IMG/VR virus record: IMGVR_UViG_3300046163_000031
Location: 1-64,000 of that record
Length of the DNA: 64,000 nucleotides
Direction: 5' to 3' (one strand)
Origin: a virus
Program-made: the position numbers and the translations under genes
Shown: positions 41,565 through 51,254 of the stretch, piece by piece
Numbering within the stretch: position 1 is the stretch's first letter
Layout of the letters: each line of letters opens with the position of its first letter
The notes under the pieces: model-generated
What the model saw: only the letters and a program-made list of their open reading frames with translations
Databases searched by the model: none
Told to the model about the DNA's origin: nothing

Positions 41565-43298
41565 TTATTTAATTGCTTTATCCATTCGCTCAGCATATTC
41601 AACTAAAGTTTCGTCTGTTCTTTTAGGATTTGCACTCATCCAATCTACTTGTCTAGCTCTTTTGAATAACACTGTTTCATTTTGAATAGCTTTTCTTTCA
41701 CTTGCTGTGGTATTATCTAAAGCAAACTTAAGTCTTTCTTCAGCGCTGTCAAAATCATAATCACCTGCAAACACTGGTTTGTTACTTATTATTTTATATA
41801 AACCTTTTCTAGGAACTAATTTATCAAACGCACTTTGAGCACTTTCACCTTCATTTTCATAATGCTCTCTATTTGTTGGTGATCCTTCAAAATCAGCATA
41901 AGGTGTATTTAACCAAACGTCAAAAGTTTGATCTTTTGTCATATATCTATCACTTGGTCCTGTAATTTTCATTAAATTATCAAGAGTTACATCAGTGTTA
42001 CTTTGATTGCTATCTCCAGCACCTAATACAATATTGTTATAATATGTGGTTCTATAACCTATATTTGGAGTTTTAGGTGTAGTTACTTTAGGTTGAATTA
42101 TAGATCTACCACTAGAAATATAATATCTACCTTGCTCGTCTACTTCTAAACCAGAAACTCTAGCTTTTAGTATTTGATCAAACAACACTTGCTCAAACTG
42201 TTCGTCTGTAGGTTGAACATTTTGATATTCATTTTCTATACCCTCATTTAATTGTTTTAAATCTATATTCCAAGCATTAGCTGCTTGTTGAACGTTTCCA
42301 TTAACACCTTGAACTTTAGATTTTAATATACTAAGCATGTCGTTTCTGACAGCATCAACATCTAGGTATCTTCTAATTTCTTCTGTTCTTCTAGAACCAC
42401 CTGTACTAGTATTAATTCTGTCTTTATATATTTCTTCTCCAGTCCAATATTTGTCAGCAAACTGCCCATTTGCTTTTATTATACCTAGCCCATCATTATT
42501 AGGCGTTCTGTCTGCCGGCTTCATTCTTTCTAAACTTTCATCAACTATTTGAGGTACATTAGATACAAATTCAAATTCTTTTCCTTCTGCTGTTTGAGCG
42601 TTCCAAGCTCTAGCACTAATATATTTTTCTCTGTAATCGCCTTCAATTAATTCACCGTTTTCTGTTCTAGTAGGTTCGTTTCCAGAAACCTTAATCATTA
42701 TATCATTTTTTTCTTCATCATAAACCATTTCAAAATCCGCCTCATAAACGCTACCTATTGCATTAACAAAAAATTGATTATTAGCTATTTCTTCTGGTGT
42801 ACTTCCAATAATAGTTATATCTTTACCTATTTTAGCAGCGTTTTCTCTCCAATATTTTCCGGTTGCAGCAAAGTTTGCTGTTGCTGTTTTAGTTAAGTTT
42901 AATAAATCGTAGTAATCAGTTATAGCCTTTTGCGCAGATACTCTTGCTTCCTCGTCACCAAATTGAGTTTTTAAATAAATCTGAGCATCTGTAGCAACTC
43001 CTATTCTATCATTTAAAGTTTTCATTAACTCATCTTGAATAGCGCTTGTTCTAGGAGCTGTAGCAAGTTTATTCATTTGCTCTAAATTCCAAATATCAGC
43101 ATTAGATTGAGCACGTTGCATGCTCTCTATAATTCTACGTTGTTCGTTTTCTTTTTTTTCCTGAGCTCTTCTTGCTTCCTGCTCGTTTATTTGTGCTCTT
43201 TGAGATGCTGCAGCATTGTTGTTTGCTATCTGCTTAGTAAATGCACTAGCGTATGTATCTCCTGTTATTCTTTGTGGATTTTCGTATGCTCCAGCCAT
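41565..43298 (-). CDS. internal virion protein
   Basis: This 577-residue protein is hydrophilic, with an N-terminal Gln/Ala/Arg-rich coiled-coil (AAASQRAQINEQEARRAQEK). The rest resembles large podovirus internal virion proteins only in composition. It is placed between the 227-residue and giant proteins, as internal virion genes are in T7-like phages. No signature motif was found; the assignment is by context. Confidence 0.65.
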   Translation of the reverse strand: MAGAYENPQRITGDTYASAFTKQIANNNAAASQRAQINEQEARRAQEKKENEQRRIIESMQRAQSNADIWNLEQMNKLATAPRTSAIQDELMKTLNDRIGVATDAQIYLKTQFGDEEARVSAQKAITDYYDLLNLTKTATANFAATGKYWRENAAKIGKDITIIGSTPEEIANNQFFVNAIGSVYEADFEMVYDEEKNDIMIKVSGNEPTRTENGELIEGDYREKYISARAWNAQTAEGKEFEFVSNVPQIVDESLERMKPADRTPNNDGLGIIKANGQFADKYWTGEEIYKDRINTSTGGSRRTEEIRRYLDVDAVRNDMLSILKSKVQGVNGNVQQAANAWNIDLKQLNEGIENEYQNVQPTDEQFEQVLFDQILKARVSGLEVDEQGRYYISSGRSIIQPKVTTPKTPNIGYRTTYYNNIVLGAGDSNQSNTDVTLDNLMKITGPSDRYMTKDQTFDVWLNTPYADFEGSPTNREHYENEGESAQSAFDKLVPRKGLYKIISNKPVFAGDYDFDSAEERLKFALDNTTASERKAIQNETVLFKRARQVDWMSANPKRTDETLVEYAERMDKAIK

Positions 43299-43320
43299 AA
43301 TTTATTTTTTTAGGTTGTCA

Positions 43321-44004
43321 TTATTTCATGAAGAGTCCAGGAAGTGAACCTATCATATTTTGTGCAGCGCCAAATTTAGCTCCTTGCGCTTGACCATAAG
43401 CAGCTTCCGCAGATCTTTGATCAGCAGTTGCATTGTCTAACATACCTGCAGCTCTGTTTAATTTTTGATTTTCTCTATTGTCTCTAGCGCCAAACATAAA
43501 CTGTTTACCCATTACATCTGCATTTTGTAACCTCTGTTGTTCAGACATTACTAACTGTTGTAGTTTTTCATCACCTTGTGCGACTAATCTTTGGTTAGAG
43601 GCTTCTTGCATTTCAAGACTTGCTGATATTTGTTTTTTACTAGCTAAAGCAGCTTGAGCTAATGCCGTAGCTCCACCTGCGCTCGCACCTGTTGCTCTTA
43701 ATGTATCTAAAGTATTAGATAAACCAATTTCAGCTTGCTCTGCTTGAAACTCAGCAGCTTGTGTAGCCACCCCTAAATTTGCATAAGGATTACTAAGATT
43801 TCCACTAAGATCCTTAACGTTGGCATACGGATTTATTATAGGTTGTCTAGAATCTTCTAAAGCCCTTAACTCGTCTTCAAGACGTTTTTTCTCTGCTCTT
43901 GCTCTGTTTCTTTCACCTTTTGCTGATTTTTCTGCTTGATTAGCGCCTACCATTCCTAAGCCAGCTGATACTACACCGCCGACTGCTGCTGCTACTGCTG
44001 CCAT
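43321..44004 (-). CDS. internal virion protein (gp14-like)
   Basis: This 227-residue Ala/Gln-rich protein starts with a Gly/Val-rich hydrophobic N terminus (AAVAAAVGGVVSAGLGMVGA) likely to associate with membrane, followed by a long coiled coil (RNRARAEKKRLEDELRALED). That layout matches small podovirus internal virion proteins that form part of the DNA-injection channel. It sits upstream of the 577-residue and giant virion proteins. The homology is by pattern only. Confidence 0.7.
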   Translation of the reverse strand: MAAVAAAVGGVVSAGLGMVGANQAEKSAKGERNRARAEKKRLEDELRALEDSRQPIINPYANVKDLSGNLSNPYANLGVATQAAEFQAEQAEIGLSNTLDTLRATGASAGGATALAQAALASKKQISASLEMQEASNQRLVAQGDEKLQQLVMSEQQRLQNADVMGKQFMFGARDNRENQKLNRAAGMLDNATADQRSAEAAYGQAQGAKFGAAQNMIGSLPGLFMK

Positions 44005-44014
44005 ATTATTATTT

Positions 44015-44422
44015 TTAAATTATTCTTTTTATCATTTCGTGTGATGGAGTTTTGTCAATTGTCCACCCTAATTTTTTATGTATTTTTAACAAGCTATTGC
44101 TTCTGCTTATTGACATTATACATTTTTTACCAGCGTCTTTAACCATTTTTTCTACAGTTTCTATTAAAAACTTAACAGCAAAGGGTCTTGCTCTTTTATT
44201 TCCTTTTGGATCTGATATAACCCAATCAAACCAGCACATACCAGAGTTACTCCAATATATAAAACCAGCTACTATAGGTTTACCTTCATGTTCAATCATT
44301 ACTCCACCAGTACCGTTGTCTGGTAGTATGTCTTTACTAACCACAGGCCAACCCCAACCAAGCCACCATTTTTCTAACATGTTGTAATCTTGTTCTAGCA
44401 AAGTTCTTGCTTTTAATTTCAT
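44015..44422 (-). CDS. GNAT-family N-acetyltransferase-like protein
   Basis: This 135-residue protein has a GNAT pattern: GGVMIEHEGKPIVAGFIYW and WFDWVISDPKGNKRARP in the acetyl-CoA-binding area, then CIMSISRSNSLLKIHKKLGW near the end. The motif-A region is weak but recognisable. Phage GNATs in tail clusters are common, though their targets are unknown. It could modify tail or host proteins. Confidence 0.65.
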   Translation of the reverse strand: MKLKARTLLEQDYNMLEKWWLGWGWPVVSKDILPDNGTGGVMIEHEGKPIVAGFIYWSNSGMCWFDWVISDPKGNKRARPFAVKFLIETVEKMVKDAGKKCIMSISRSNSLLKIHKKLGWTIDKTPSHEMIKRII

Positions 44423-44432
44423 TTAATTTTAT

Positions 44433-45710
44433 TTAATATGATGATTCTTTAAATTCTGTAGATATTGCAAACAATTCATTGTTTCCATTATCTTTAGTAT
44501 TTGTTGCTGTAAATTTAACCTCAGCAGTGTATCCTTTTATTCCAGATATAGAAGCGCCATAAACAACTTCACCAGAACTATCTGCGCTTGTGTTAACTAA
44601 ATTAGCAAAGTATTTATCTTCTTTCTTTTTAAATTCATTACTAAACAATGAGTTTTCAAGATCAGCTAGTGTTAAAGGCATTGTATATGCGTTTATAAAT
44701 CTAGCAGTGTCTCCAGAGTCTGTAGATATAGAGGTCATTGCCCAGTTTATACCTCCCTCATAATTTATAGTTTTAAAACTTTTAATAGCAGATGGCTGTT
44801 TGTTAAATATACTAGTAACAGTTGAATCATATGTATTACCATAAAAAGTTGCTCTAAGCACCGATTCATTATAATGTATATATATCCCACCAGAATTAGT
44901 AGAATAAAAATTACTTTGAAGGCTTATTAAGTTATAAGGAACATAACTATATCTACTAGTCCAACCTTGAGTTTGTTCATCAAAACTAAGTGTCTCAGGT
45001 GTAACGCTTAATGTCTTATCTTTTAAAGAAATAGTATAACACTTGTTGTGAATATCCCAACCACCAATAGCTAAAGGATCAGGTAGTGTATTAAATTTAT
45101 CTCTAAAAAAATCATACATACCATAGCTTGATATTTCTGTTATACCATCTTGAGACAGTCTTAAAACAGCTCCTTGATTAGCATCAGTAAAATATTTTCT
45201 ATATCCATATACAGCAAAGCTTTCAGGATTTTTGCTTATACCCCACTCCCCAGCGTAAGGAACTATAGCGCCTATAACAACATTTGATGTTGTCTGCATA
45301 GGTACTCCTTCTTGAGTATAAACAGCATCTTTATCTATTAAAGCTCTATTTACTTTGTTTTCTTGAAATATTATTAAATTAGTATCTTCAGCGTAAAGCT
45401 TTTGTATAGTACCTTTTGTTGGATCTACAGATCTTGTTATGTCTTCACCTGAAGGAAACTGATTAGACTGATTTACGCCAGTTCTAGAGTTTAATATACC
45501 TGAATATATAATAGAGTTTCCTAAAGACTGCTGAGAACTATCATCAGATCTTAAAAATGCTCTAGGAGATAAACCCGTTTGCACGTTGTTATAACCACCT
45601 CTTATTCTAGCTTCTTCTACAAACCAATTGTAAGAAGCTGAAATAGGTCCTTGAACTAATTTCTTAAGAACGTATGTGTTATAGTATTTTACCGGGGTTA
45701 CAATTGCCAT
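44433..45710 (-). CDS. tail tubular/nozzle-like protein
   Basis: This 425-residue protein begins MAIVTPVKYYNTYVLKKLVQ and is beta-rich, with repeated aromatic strands (TISLKDKTLSV, GWTSRYSYVPYN and similar) as in tail-tube or nozzle proteins. It directly follows the large tail protein and precedes the GNAT. The tail position is supported by gene order; the specific part is inferred. Confidence 0.65.
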   Translation of the reverse strand: MAIVTPVKYYNTYVLKKLVQGPISASYNWFVEEARIRGGYNNVQTGLSPRAFLRSDDSSQQSLGNSIIYSGILNSRTGVNQSNQFPSGEDITRSVDPTKGTIQKLYAEDTNLIIFQENKVNRALIDKDAVYTQEGVPMQTTSNVVIGAIVPYAGEWGISKNPESFAVYGYRKYFTDANQGAVLRLSQDGITEISSYGMYDFFRDKFNTLPDPLAIGGWDIHNKCYTISLKDKTLSVTPETLSFDEQTQGWTSRYSYVPYNLISLQSNFYSTNSGGIYIHYNESVLRATFYGNTYDSTVTSIFNKQPSAIKSFKTINYEGGINWAMTSISTDSGDTARFINAYTMPLTLADLENSLFSNEFKKKEDKYFANLVNTSADSSGEVVYGASISGIKGYTAEVKFTATNTKDNGNNELFAISTEFKESSY

Positions 45711-45746
45711 ATTATATTATAATTACTTATTTTTTATATTAATTAC

Positions 45747-48700
45747 CTATGTAGTTACTGGAACAGGTGTTATAGTTGGGTTTATACTAGGATCATTAGA
45801 TCCGCTAGGCTCATACCAAGGAGGTGATATAGGACCTTCATAAACAATACCAAAAGAGTTAGCTAATATAGTTGCGTTTCCAGCTGACTGTGGCGATGTA
45901 CTAGCTATAATAGCGGCATATACATTATTTGCATATGATCCACCTTGAGTTGTTAGTTTTACACCACCACCAATCATAGCAGATCCAGAGCAATCAGGTA
46001 ATCCATAATTACTAGCTTTTCCACCAGGTCTCATACCAGCAGTCACAGCGTCATCAAAATCAGTTTGAGAAACTCCAGCAGAACTAGCTGTAAAAGGAGA
46101 TAACATCGCAAATTGGTTTAGTGTACTTGAATTACCTTGAGTACCATTTGAGATCACAACTGATTGAACAGCTCCATCAAGATTCAACCCATAAGAAGCA
46201 CCTGTATCATCTGTAAAAGTCGTGGATCCATCTCCATATACACCTCTTACGTTTATAGCTTGAGCTTGACCTGTTTGTTGTGATGCACTACCTATTGTAA
46301 CTTGTACGTATAAATATACTGTGTTTGATGTCCAGTTTTGTATTTGGCCAGTCCATCTTGGCGCTCCACCTTGTGATGGGTTTTGAAGCGTATTATTTGA
46401 AACATCACTTCCATTACCATTAGTAACTCTTCCTGTTGCATCAATTCCACTTAAGTATGGCGTAGCAATAACTTGACCAAAAAATAAAGACGCACCAACA
46501 TTATAACTTATTGTTGCTGAAGTATTAGTAAGTCCTAAAGTGTCTGTTAGTCTTAAGTTTATAAGATAACCTTTATTAGCAGTGTTCATTGGCCCATTTG
46601 ATTGACCACCAGTACTATTTAAAGCGCCTTTTAAAACAAAAGTTAACCAATCTGTATTTGGTATAACAAGTTGTTGTGTTACCGATTTTTGGGTACCAGC
46701 TGCCACCTGTATGTAATCACTTATTAATTCACCATTATCAGGAATTACTGTTGTTCCTGCTGTTGTTAAATCTGTTATTGTTATTTTATCTACTTCCCAT
46801 GCGTTTCCATTTGGTGGGGTTAATTCAAAAGTAGATCCAGTTAAACTAGTTGTATCACCTAAACTATATGCTTTTGCAGAGCCGTTTCTACCTTTGTTAG
46901 ACTGTTGAGTTGTGCTTGTTGATGTGCTAGGTTGAACAATGTCTACATCATAGTTAACAACTGTTGCATTGACATTTATTCTATCTATAACAGGAGCTAC
47001 ATTTTCTAAATCTATTTCTAAAGTTTGAGTAGATGTTATTCCATCTTCTTGAACAAATGTTAAATTAAATTGATATTTACCTCTCCAGTCTACAAAGAAA
47101 CCAACCTCAGCTGATGAACCAGCATAAAACCTATCTGCTGTAACTATTCTAAAACTACCAACTGAAGATCCAGCTTCAATATTAAATTTTGAATTTTGTA
47201 AAACAGTTGTATCTAAGGTTCCAGTATCTGGTAATTGATCAAAATAATTATAAACAGTGTATGAAGATAAACTAGCAGTAACAACATTAACACCACCAGC
47301 TGTTGGAAAAAAGTCGGTTGTTATTATTGTACCTACTTGAGCTGATTCAGGAAAATTAGAAGTAAAACTAGATATTCCTGTTATGTTAGTATTTTCATTA
47401 ACTAAAGATTCATTTAAATCAGACACTAACTCCGAAGTAGAAGACTCGTAAAATATTTCTAAAGGAGAAACATAAGGTGCGGTTTCATAAACAGCTAAAT
47501 ACATGTCTTCTGGATATGGAAAGTTTCCATTACCAAGAACAGGTAATGTGTATTGATCTTCTGTTAGTCCTATTGCTTTTTGTGTTGATACTTGAAACAA
47601 CACAGGTTTAGTATTGTAATTGTAAATAGCTTCTGGATTTACATCTCCTGGCTGAGGAGTAGAAGTCGCGATTAAACCAGGGAATAAATCACTTACAGTA
47701 CCCACTAAATCAACTTGGTCAGCCGAGGGCACAGGATCAAACTGTCTATTACCCGTTTTATAAACGCCAGAAGCATCTTCTATAGTATTAATATTTGTTA
47801 CTCTACCAAATAAAGAAACATCACTAGTGAATTGATTCTGCAGAGGTCCTACATCTTCTAAGTTTCTAGGTATTTTATTTATATTATCTGTTATAAGCGT
47901 AGAATAAGCTGTGTCTCCCTGTTCTTTTGTTTCACCTTTAATTGGATATCCATTTATTATTCCCGGTAGATATACATTATAGTAGTCTTGTTGCTGTTGT
48001 TTAGTAGCAAACTTATAACCATAAAAACCATTTACATTTATATCATAAGTTACAAATGTTTTTTCTTGACCAAATATACTAGGCTCGGGTCTGGTATTAG
48101 GTGTATCGTCAAATAAATAATTAGTAGCAACTTCTTCTTGTGTAAAAAACTCTACTGCTCTAACTCCTCCTGAATCACTTATTGGCGTTACGCTTGTTAT
48201 CTCTGTATAGTCTATGTATAAACCTCTTAATTTTTTTCCAACAGCATAATAAGTGGCATATTCTGTTGGCCACGTTGGAAACAAAGGTCTATTTGTGCTA
48301 GAAGCAGTTCCTGTCGTATACTTGTATAAATTTGCAGCTGTATATAAAACTTCAAATTTAACAGTACTATTTAAAGTAACACCTGAATTAAAACTTAATG
48401 TAACTCCATTTGACAAGTTTGAAGAAAGGTTAAATGTTACAATTCCTGTTGAAGAATCATAAGAAGTTACAGTTGTTCCAGTGGCTATACCTGTTCCTGT
48501 AACTGTAGAACCTATAGATGGCTCATCAGAAGAAGGTGTTAAGTTTATAATACTGTAACTTGTACTTGGATTACCAGTTACATTTGTAGTTTCTCCTGTT
48601 AGTGTTGGATAAAAATCTACATCAGTGTATTGACCGTCTTGAGAAATAGTATATGAACTAGGGCTTTGTAACACCCAACCATTTCCATTATCTATAAGAA

Positions 48701-50912
48701 CATTAAAAGTATTAGCTGCATTAGTTGCGTCGGCATATAATATTATTGTATCAAAATTAACTTGTGCTAAAGTTGCAATAATACACTGTGTTCCTATGCT
48801 ATTAAAATAAGGATATAATGCACTAGGCGCACTTCCTGTTTTAATATCAACTGTATAATAATTTCCTTTTGCATAAGCACCTGGATAACCAGCAACGCCA
48901 TTAGCGTTTACGTCTTCAGGTATTTGTTGTAAATAATATAAAGCTAAATTATCACCTTTCCAAGGTTGAACATCATTACTGAAACTAGCTGCTTTATAAT
49001 CATAAAAATAATTAGAACCAGGCTGAGGATCTCCATTAGCGTCTAATAATCCATCATAGTTAGATAGTATTATATCTGTTTGTCTACCATATTTATCTGC
49101 TAATATAACACCAACTTGATAGTTTCTGTTTTGTTTTACGGAATGTTGAGGATATTCAACAAATTGTTGTGCGCTTTTTTCAGTAACATCTACGTAGTAA
49201 TCTAAACCAACAGGTGCACTATAACCTTCTAAGTAATTAGAATACATTATTCTATTGCCTGATGTTTCTTGAGCTAATGCTCTAACAGGTACTTTATCAT
49301 AAACTCTTACTGATTGAGAAGCAGGTAGCGTTCTAATAGCATGCCTAGATTCGTAAGAATATTGATATATATTTGTATATTTTAAATTAGTTATAAAATT
49401 AGCATCAACTTTTATAGTTTCTATAACTTGATAAGCCTGCATATCAGACTGTTTAAATATTATATCTAAAGATTTTATTTTATATTTATTAATTATATCT
49501 ACACAAGGTAATTCTATATTCAACACAGCATTGTTTATAGAGTTTTGCATAAACTCTACAACAGTAGTTATAAACGCTAGATTTTCATCATCATTAACAA
49601 ATTGACCATCTTGGTATGGTATAAAAACATCTTGACTAAAAGGTGAAACAACAGAATACTCGTTGTCATCAAATTTAAATCTATATGCAAACTTGACAAA
49701 TTTATCTTTAATATAATCAGGATCACCTGTCCAACCAGTATAACCAGCATCTTTTATAACTCTTACAGAGTAACCATCTATTGTATTTCCATTTGTTTCA
49801 ACGGTAACATTGTTGCCAGAAGGTGGAACTCTAAAATACGAATTGCTACTAGTGTCAGATGCCCAAAACCTAGCTTCAGTTGTTAAGTTTGTAAAACCTA
49901 AAGCTGTACTAATAGTTGAATTTCTATATCCACCTGGTAATGCGCTAAATCCATTTAAATCATTTCCAGGGTTATCCCATAAAAATTGACTTTTATATGG
50001 TGAAGATAAAGTACCAGCAATACCAATTATTTGACTATATTCAGTAGCTGTTGGTATTCTATGACCAATTGGTGCTAAACCCCTAGCGTCAAGAACAGCC
50101 CATTTATTATATAATAAACCATACGTAACTCCATTACCATTGTAGTTAGCGTAGTAACACCATCTACCTTCTTGATTTGTATCAGCATCAGCCCAAGCTG
50201 TTTGTGATGTAGCCTCTGGTATAGCGTCACCGTTCTTATATCTTTTTACAGCTAGATTAGAACTACTTATAGAATATATACCTAATTCAACCACAGCTGG
50301 ATCAGCCGCATCAGACATTGTAGAGGGTAATAACACATCTATAAAAGGTGGCGCTTGCTCTGAAGCGTTAGCCCTTAAATTTAAAAATTCAGGTGGATTA
50401 AGCGGAGCATATTTAGCAACAGATATTTGATCTTCGTTAAAATAATAACCCAGCGGTTGGTCTACATTTATTTTTCTTGGTTGATTTCTATTATCAGTAA
50501 AGAATAATTGGTTTTCAATTAAACTAATACCTTCCATTCTACTTCCAGAGCAAAAATTTAAAAAACTACCTGATACTAAAACGTTGTTAGTGTTTGTTCT
50601 AGTTTGAAGAAAACCAATAGTACAAGTTGCGGTTAAAGGAGCTTTTATAGCGCAGTTAGTATGGTTTGTTCTAAAATAATAAAGTCTATTATTAGACTCA
50701 TCAGCATAGGTTCCTATAATACTAAAACCAGTTGTTTCTCCAACAGCTGTAATATTATTACCTAATATAGATTCAACAGCGCCAACATCACTAGATTCTG
50801 ATCTAGAAACAGCTATGTTTAAAGCGTCTCTATACTCGTTATTTGGAATTAATCTTTCATCTAAGTCTTTATTCATTTTAGACTTAATGAAATTATTTTT
50901 AGCTTCTGCCAT
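45747..50912 (-). CDS. large tail (stabilisation/nozzle) protein with FISUMP insertion
   Basis: The 1721-residue protein starts with NNFIKSKMNKDLDERLIPNN, a motif known in podovirus tail stabilisation proteins. Residues about 222-389 look inserted: WCYYANYNGNGVTYGLLYNK, then LAPIGHRIPTATEYSQI, GFSALPGGYRNS and a Trp-containing ending. This matches the FISUMP domain (Fibrobacter succinogenes major paralogous domain), common in Bacteroidota surface proteins. The stabilisation pattern resumes afterwards (DKFVKFAYRFKFDDNEYS). The C-terminal half is beta-rich and could be receptor-facing. The domain call is by memory. Confidence 0.8.
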   Translation of the reverse strand: MAEAKNNFIKSKMNKDLDERLIPNNEYRDALNIAVSRSESSDVGAVESILGNNITAVGETTGFSIIGTYADESNNRLYYFRTNHTNCAIKAPLTATCTIGFLQTRTNTNNVLVSGSFLNFCSGSRMEGISLIENQLFFTDNRNQPRKINVDQPLGYYFNEDQISVAKYAPLNPPEFLNLRANASEQAPPFIDVLLPSTMSDAADPAVVELGIYSISSSNLAVKRYKNGDAIPEATSQTAWADADTNQEGRWCYYANYNGNGVTYGLLYNKWAVLDARGLAPIGHRIPTATEYSQIIGIAGTLSSPYKSQFLWDNPGNDLNGFSALPGGYRNSTISTALGFTNLTTEARFWASDTSSNSYFRVPPSGNNVTVETNGNTIDGYSVRVIKDAGYTGWTGDPDYIKDKFVKFAYRFKFDDNEYSVVSPFSQDVFIPYQDGQFVNDDENLAFITTVVEFMQNSINNAVLNIELPCVDIINKYKIKSLDIIFKQSDMQAYQVIETIKVDANFITNLKYTNIYQYSYESRHAIRTLPASQSVRVYDKVPVRALAQETSGNRIMYSNYLEGYSAPVGLDYYVDVTEKSAQQFVEYPQHSVKQNRNYQVGVILADKYGRQTDIILSNYDGLLDANGDPQPGSNYFYDYKAASFSNDVQPWKGDNLALYYLQQIPEDVNANGVAGYPGAYAKGNYYTVDIKTGSAPSALYPYFNSIGTQCIIATLAQVNFDTIILYADATNAANTFNVLIDNGNGWVLQSPSSYTISQDGQYTDVDFYPTLTGETTNVTGNPSTSYSIINLTPSSDEPSIGSTVTGTGIATGTTVTSYDSSTGIVTFNLSSNLSNGVTLSFNSGVTLNSTVKFEVLYTAANLYKYTTGTASSTNRPLFPTWPTEYATYYAVGKKLRGLYIDYTEITSVTPISDSGGVRAVEFFTQEEVATNYLFDDTPNTRPEPSIFGQEKTFVTYDINVNGFYGYKFATKQQQQDYYNVYLPGIINGYPIKGETKEQGDTAYSTLITDNINKIPRNLEDVGPLQNQFTSDVSLFGRVTNINTIEDASGVYKTGNRQFDPVPSADQVDLVGTVSDLFPGLIATSTPQPGDVNPEAIYNYNTKPVLFQVSTQKAIGLTEDQYTLPVLGNGNFPYPEDMYLAVYETAPYVSPLEIFYESSTSELVSDLNESLVNENTNITGISSFTSNFPESAQVGTIITTDFFPTAGGVNVVTASLSSYTVYNYFDQLPDTGTLDTTVLQNSKFNIEAGSSVGSFRIVTADRFYAGSSAEVGFFVDWRGKYQFNLTFVQEDGITSTQTLEIDLENVAPVIDRINVNATVVNYDVDIVQPSTSTSTTQQSNKGRNGSAKAYSLGDTTSLTGSTFELTPPNGNAWEVDKITITDLTTAGTTVIPDNGELISDYIQVAAGTQKSVTQQLVIPNTDWLTFVLKGALNSTGGQSNGPMNTANKGYLINLRLTDTLGLTNTSATISYNVGASLFFGQVIATPYLSGIDATGRVTNGNGSDVSNNTLQNPSQGGAPRWTGQIQNWTSNTVYLYVQVTIGSASQQTGQAQAINVRGVYGDGSTTFTDDTGASYGLNLDGAVQSVVISNGTQGNSSTLNQFAMLSPFTASSAGVSQTDFDDAVTAGMRPGGKASNYGLPDCSGSAMIGGGVKLTTQGGSYANNVYAAIIASTSPQSAGNATILANSFGIVYEGPISPPWYEPSGSNDPSINPTITPVPVTT

Positions 50913-50923
50913 TTGTTAATTTT

Positions 50924-51250
50924 TTATTTTTTCCAATTACCTTTTCTAGCAAATTCAATCATTTTATTTCTAGCATTTTTACCTTTAAAACTATAAACTT
51001 CTTTTCTTTCAACAGCTTGATCGTAAGTTTGGTTAGACCAACCACCACTTTCATCTCTATATATAGATGCCCAAGCGCTGTTTTTATTGTCATCAGCCAT
51101 TAAATGACTAGATGGTTTATGGTTTTTAAATTGAGGCTTGTCATGAAATTTATAATTACCTTGTTCACCTGTAGTATAAATAGTGTTTCCTCCTCTAGAC
51201 TTTCTAGCGTGGGCTTTTGGAAATAATTTAGGAAAATTATGATGATGCAT
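50924..51250 (-). CDS. small basic structural protein
   Basis: This 108-residue basic, His/Asn/Lys-rich protein begins MHHHNFPKLFPKAHARKSRG and ends in a Lys-rich tail. No domain was recognised. It sits between the connector and the large tail protein, suggesting a head-to-tail accessory role by position. Predicted to be poorly structured. Confidence 0.5.
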   Translation of the reverse strand: MHHHNFPKLFPKAHARKSRGGNTIYTTGEQGNYKFHDKPQFKNHKPSSHLMADDNKNSAWASIYRDESGGWSNQTYDQAVERKEVYSFKGKNARNKMIEFARKGNWKK

Positions 51251-51254
51251 TATT

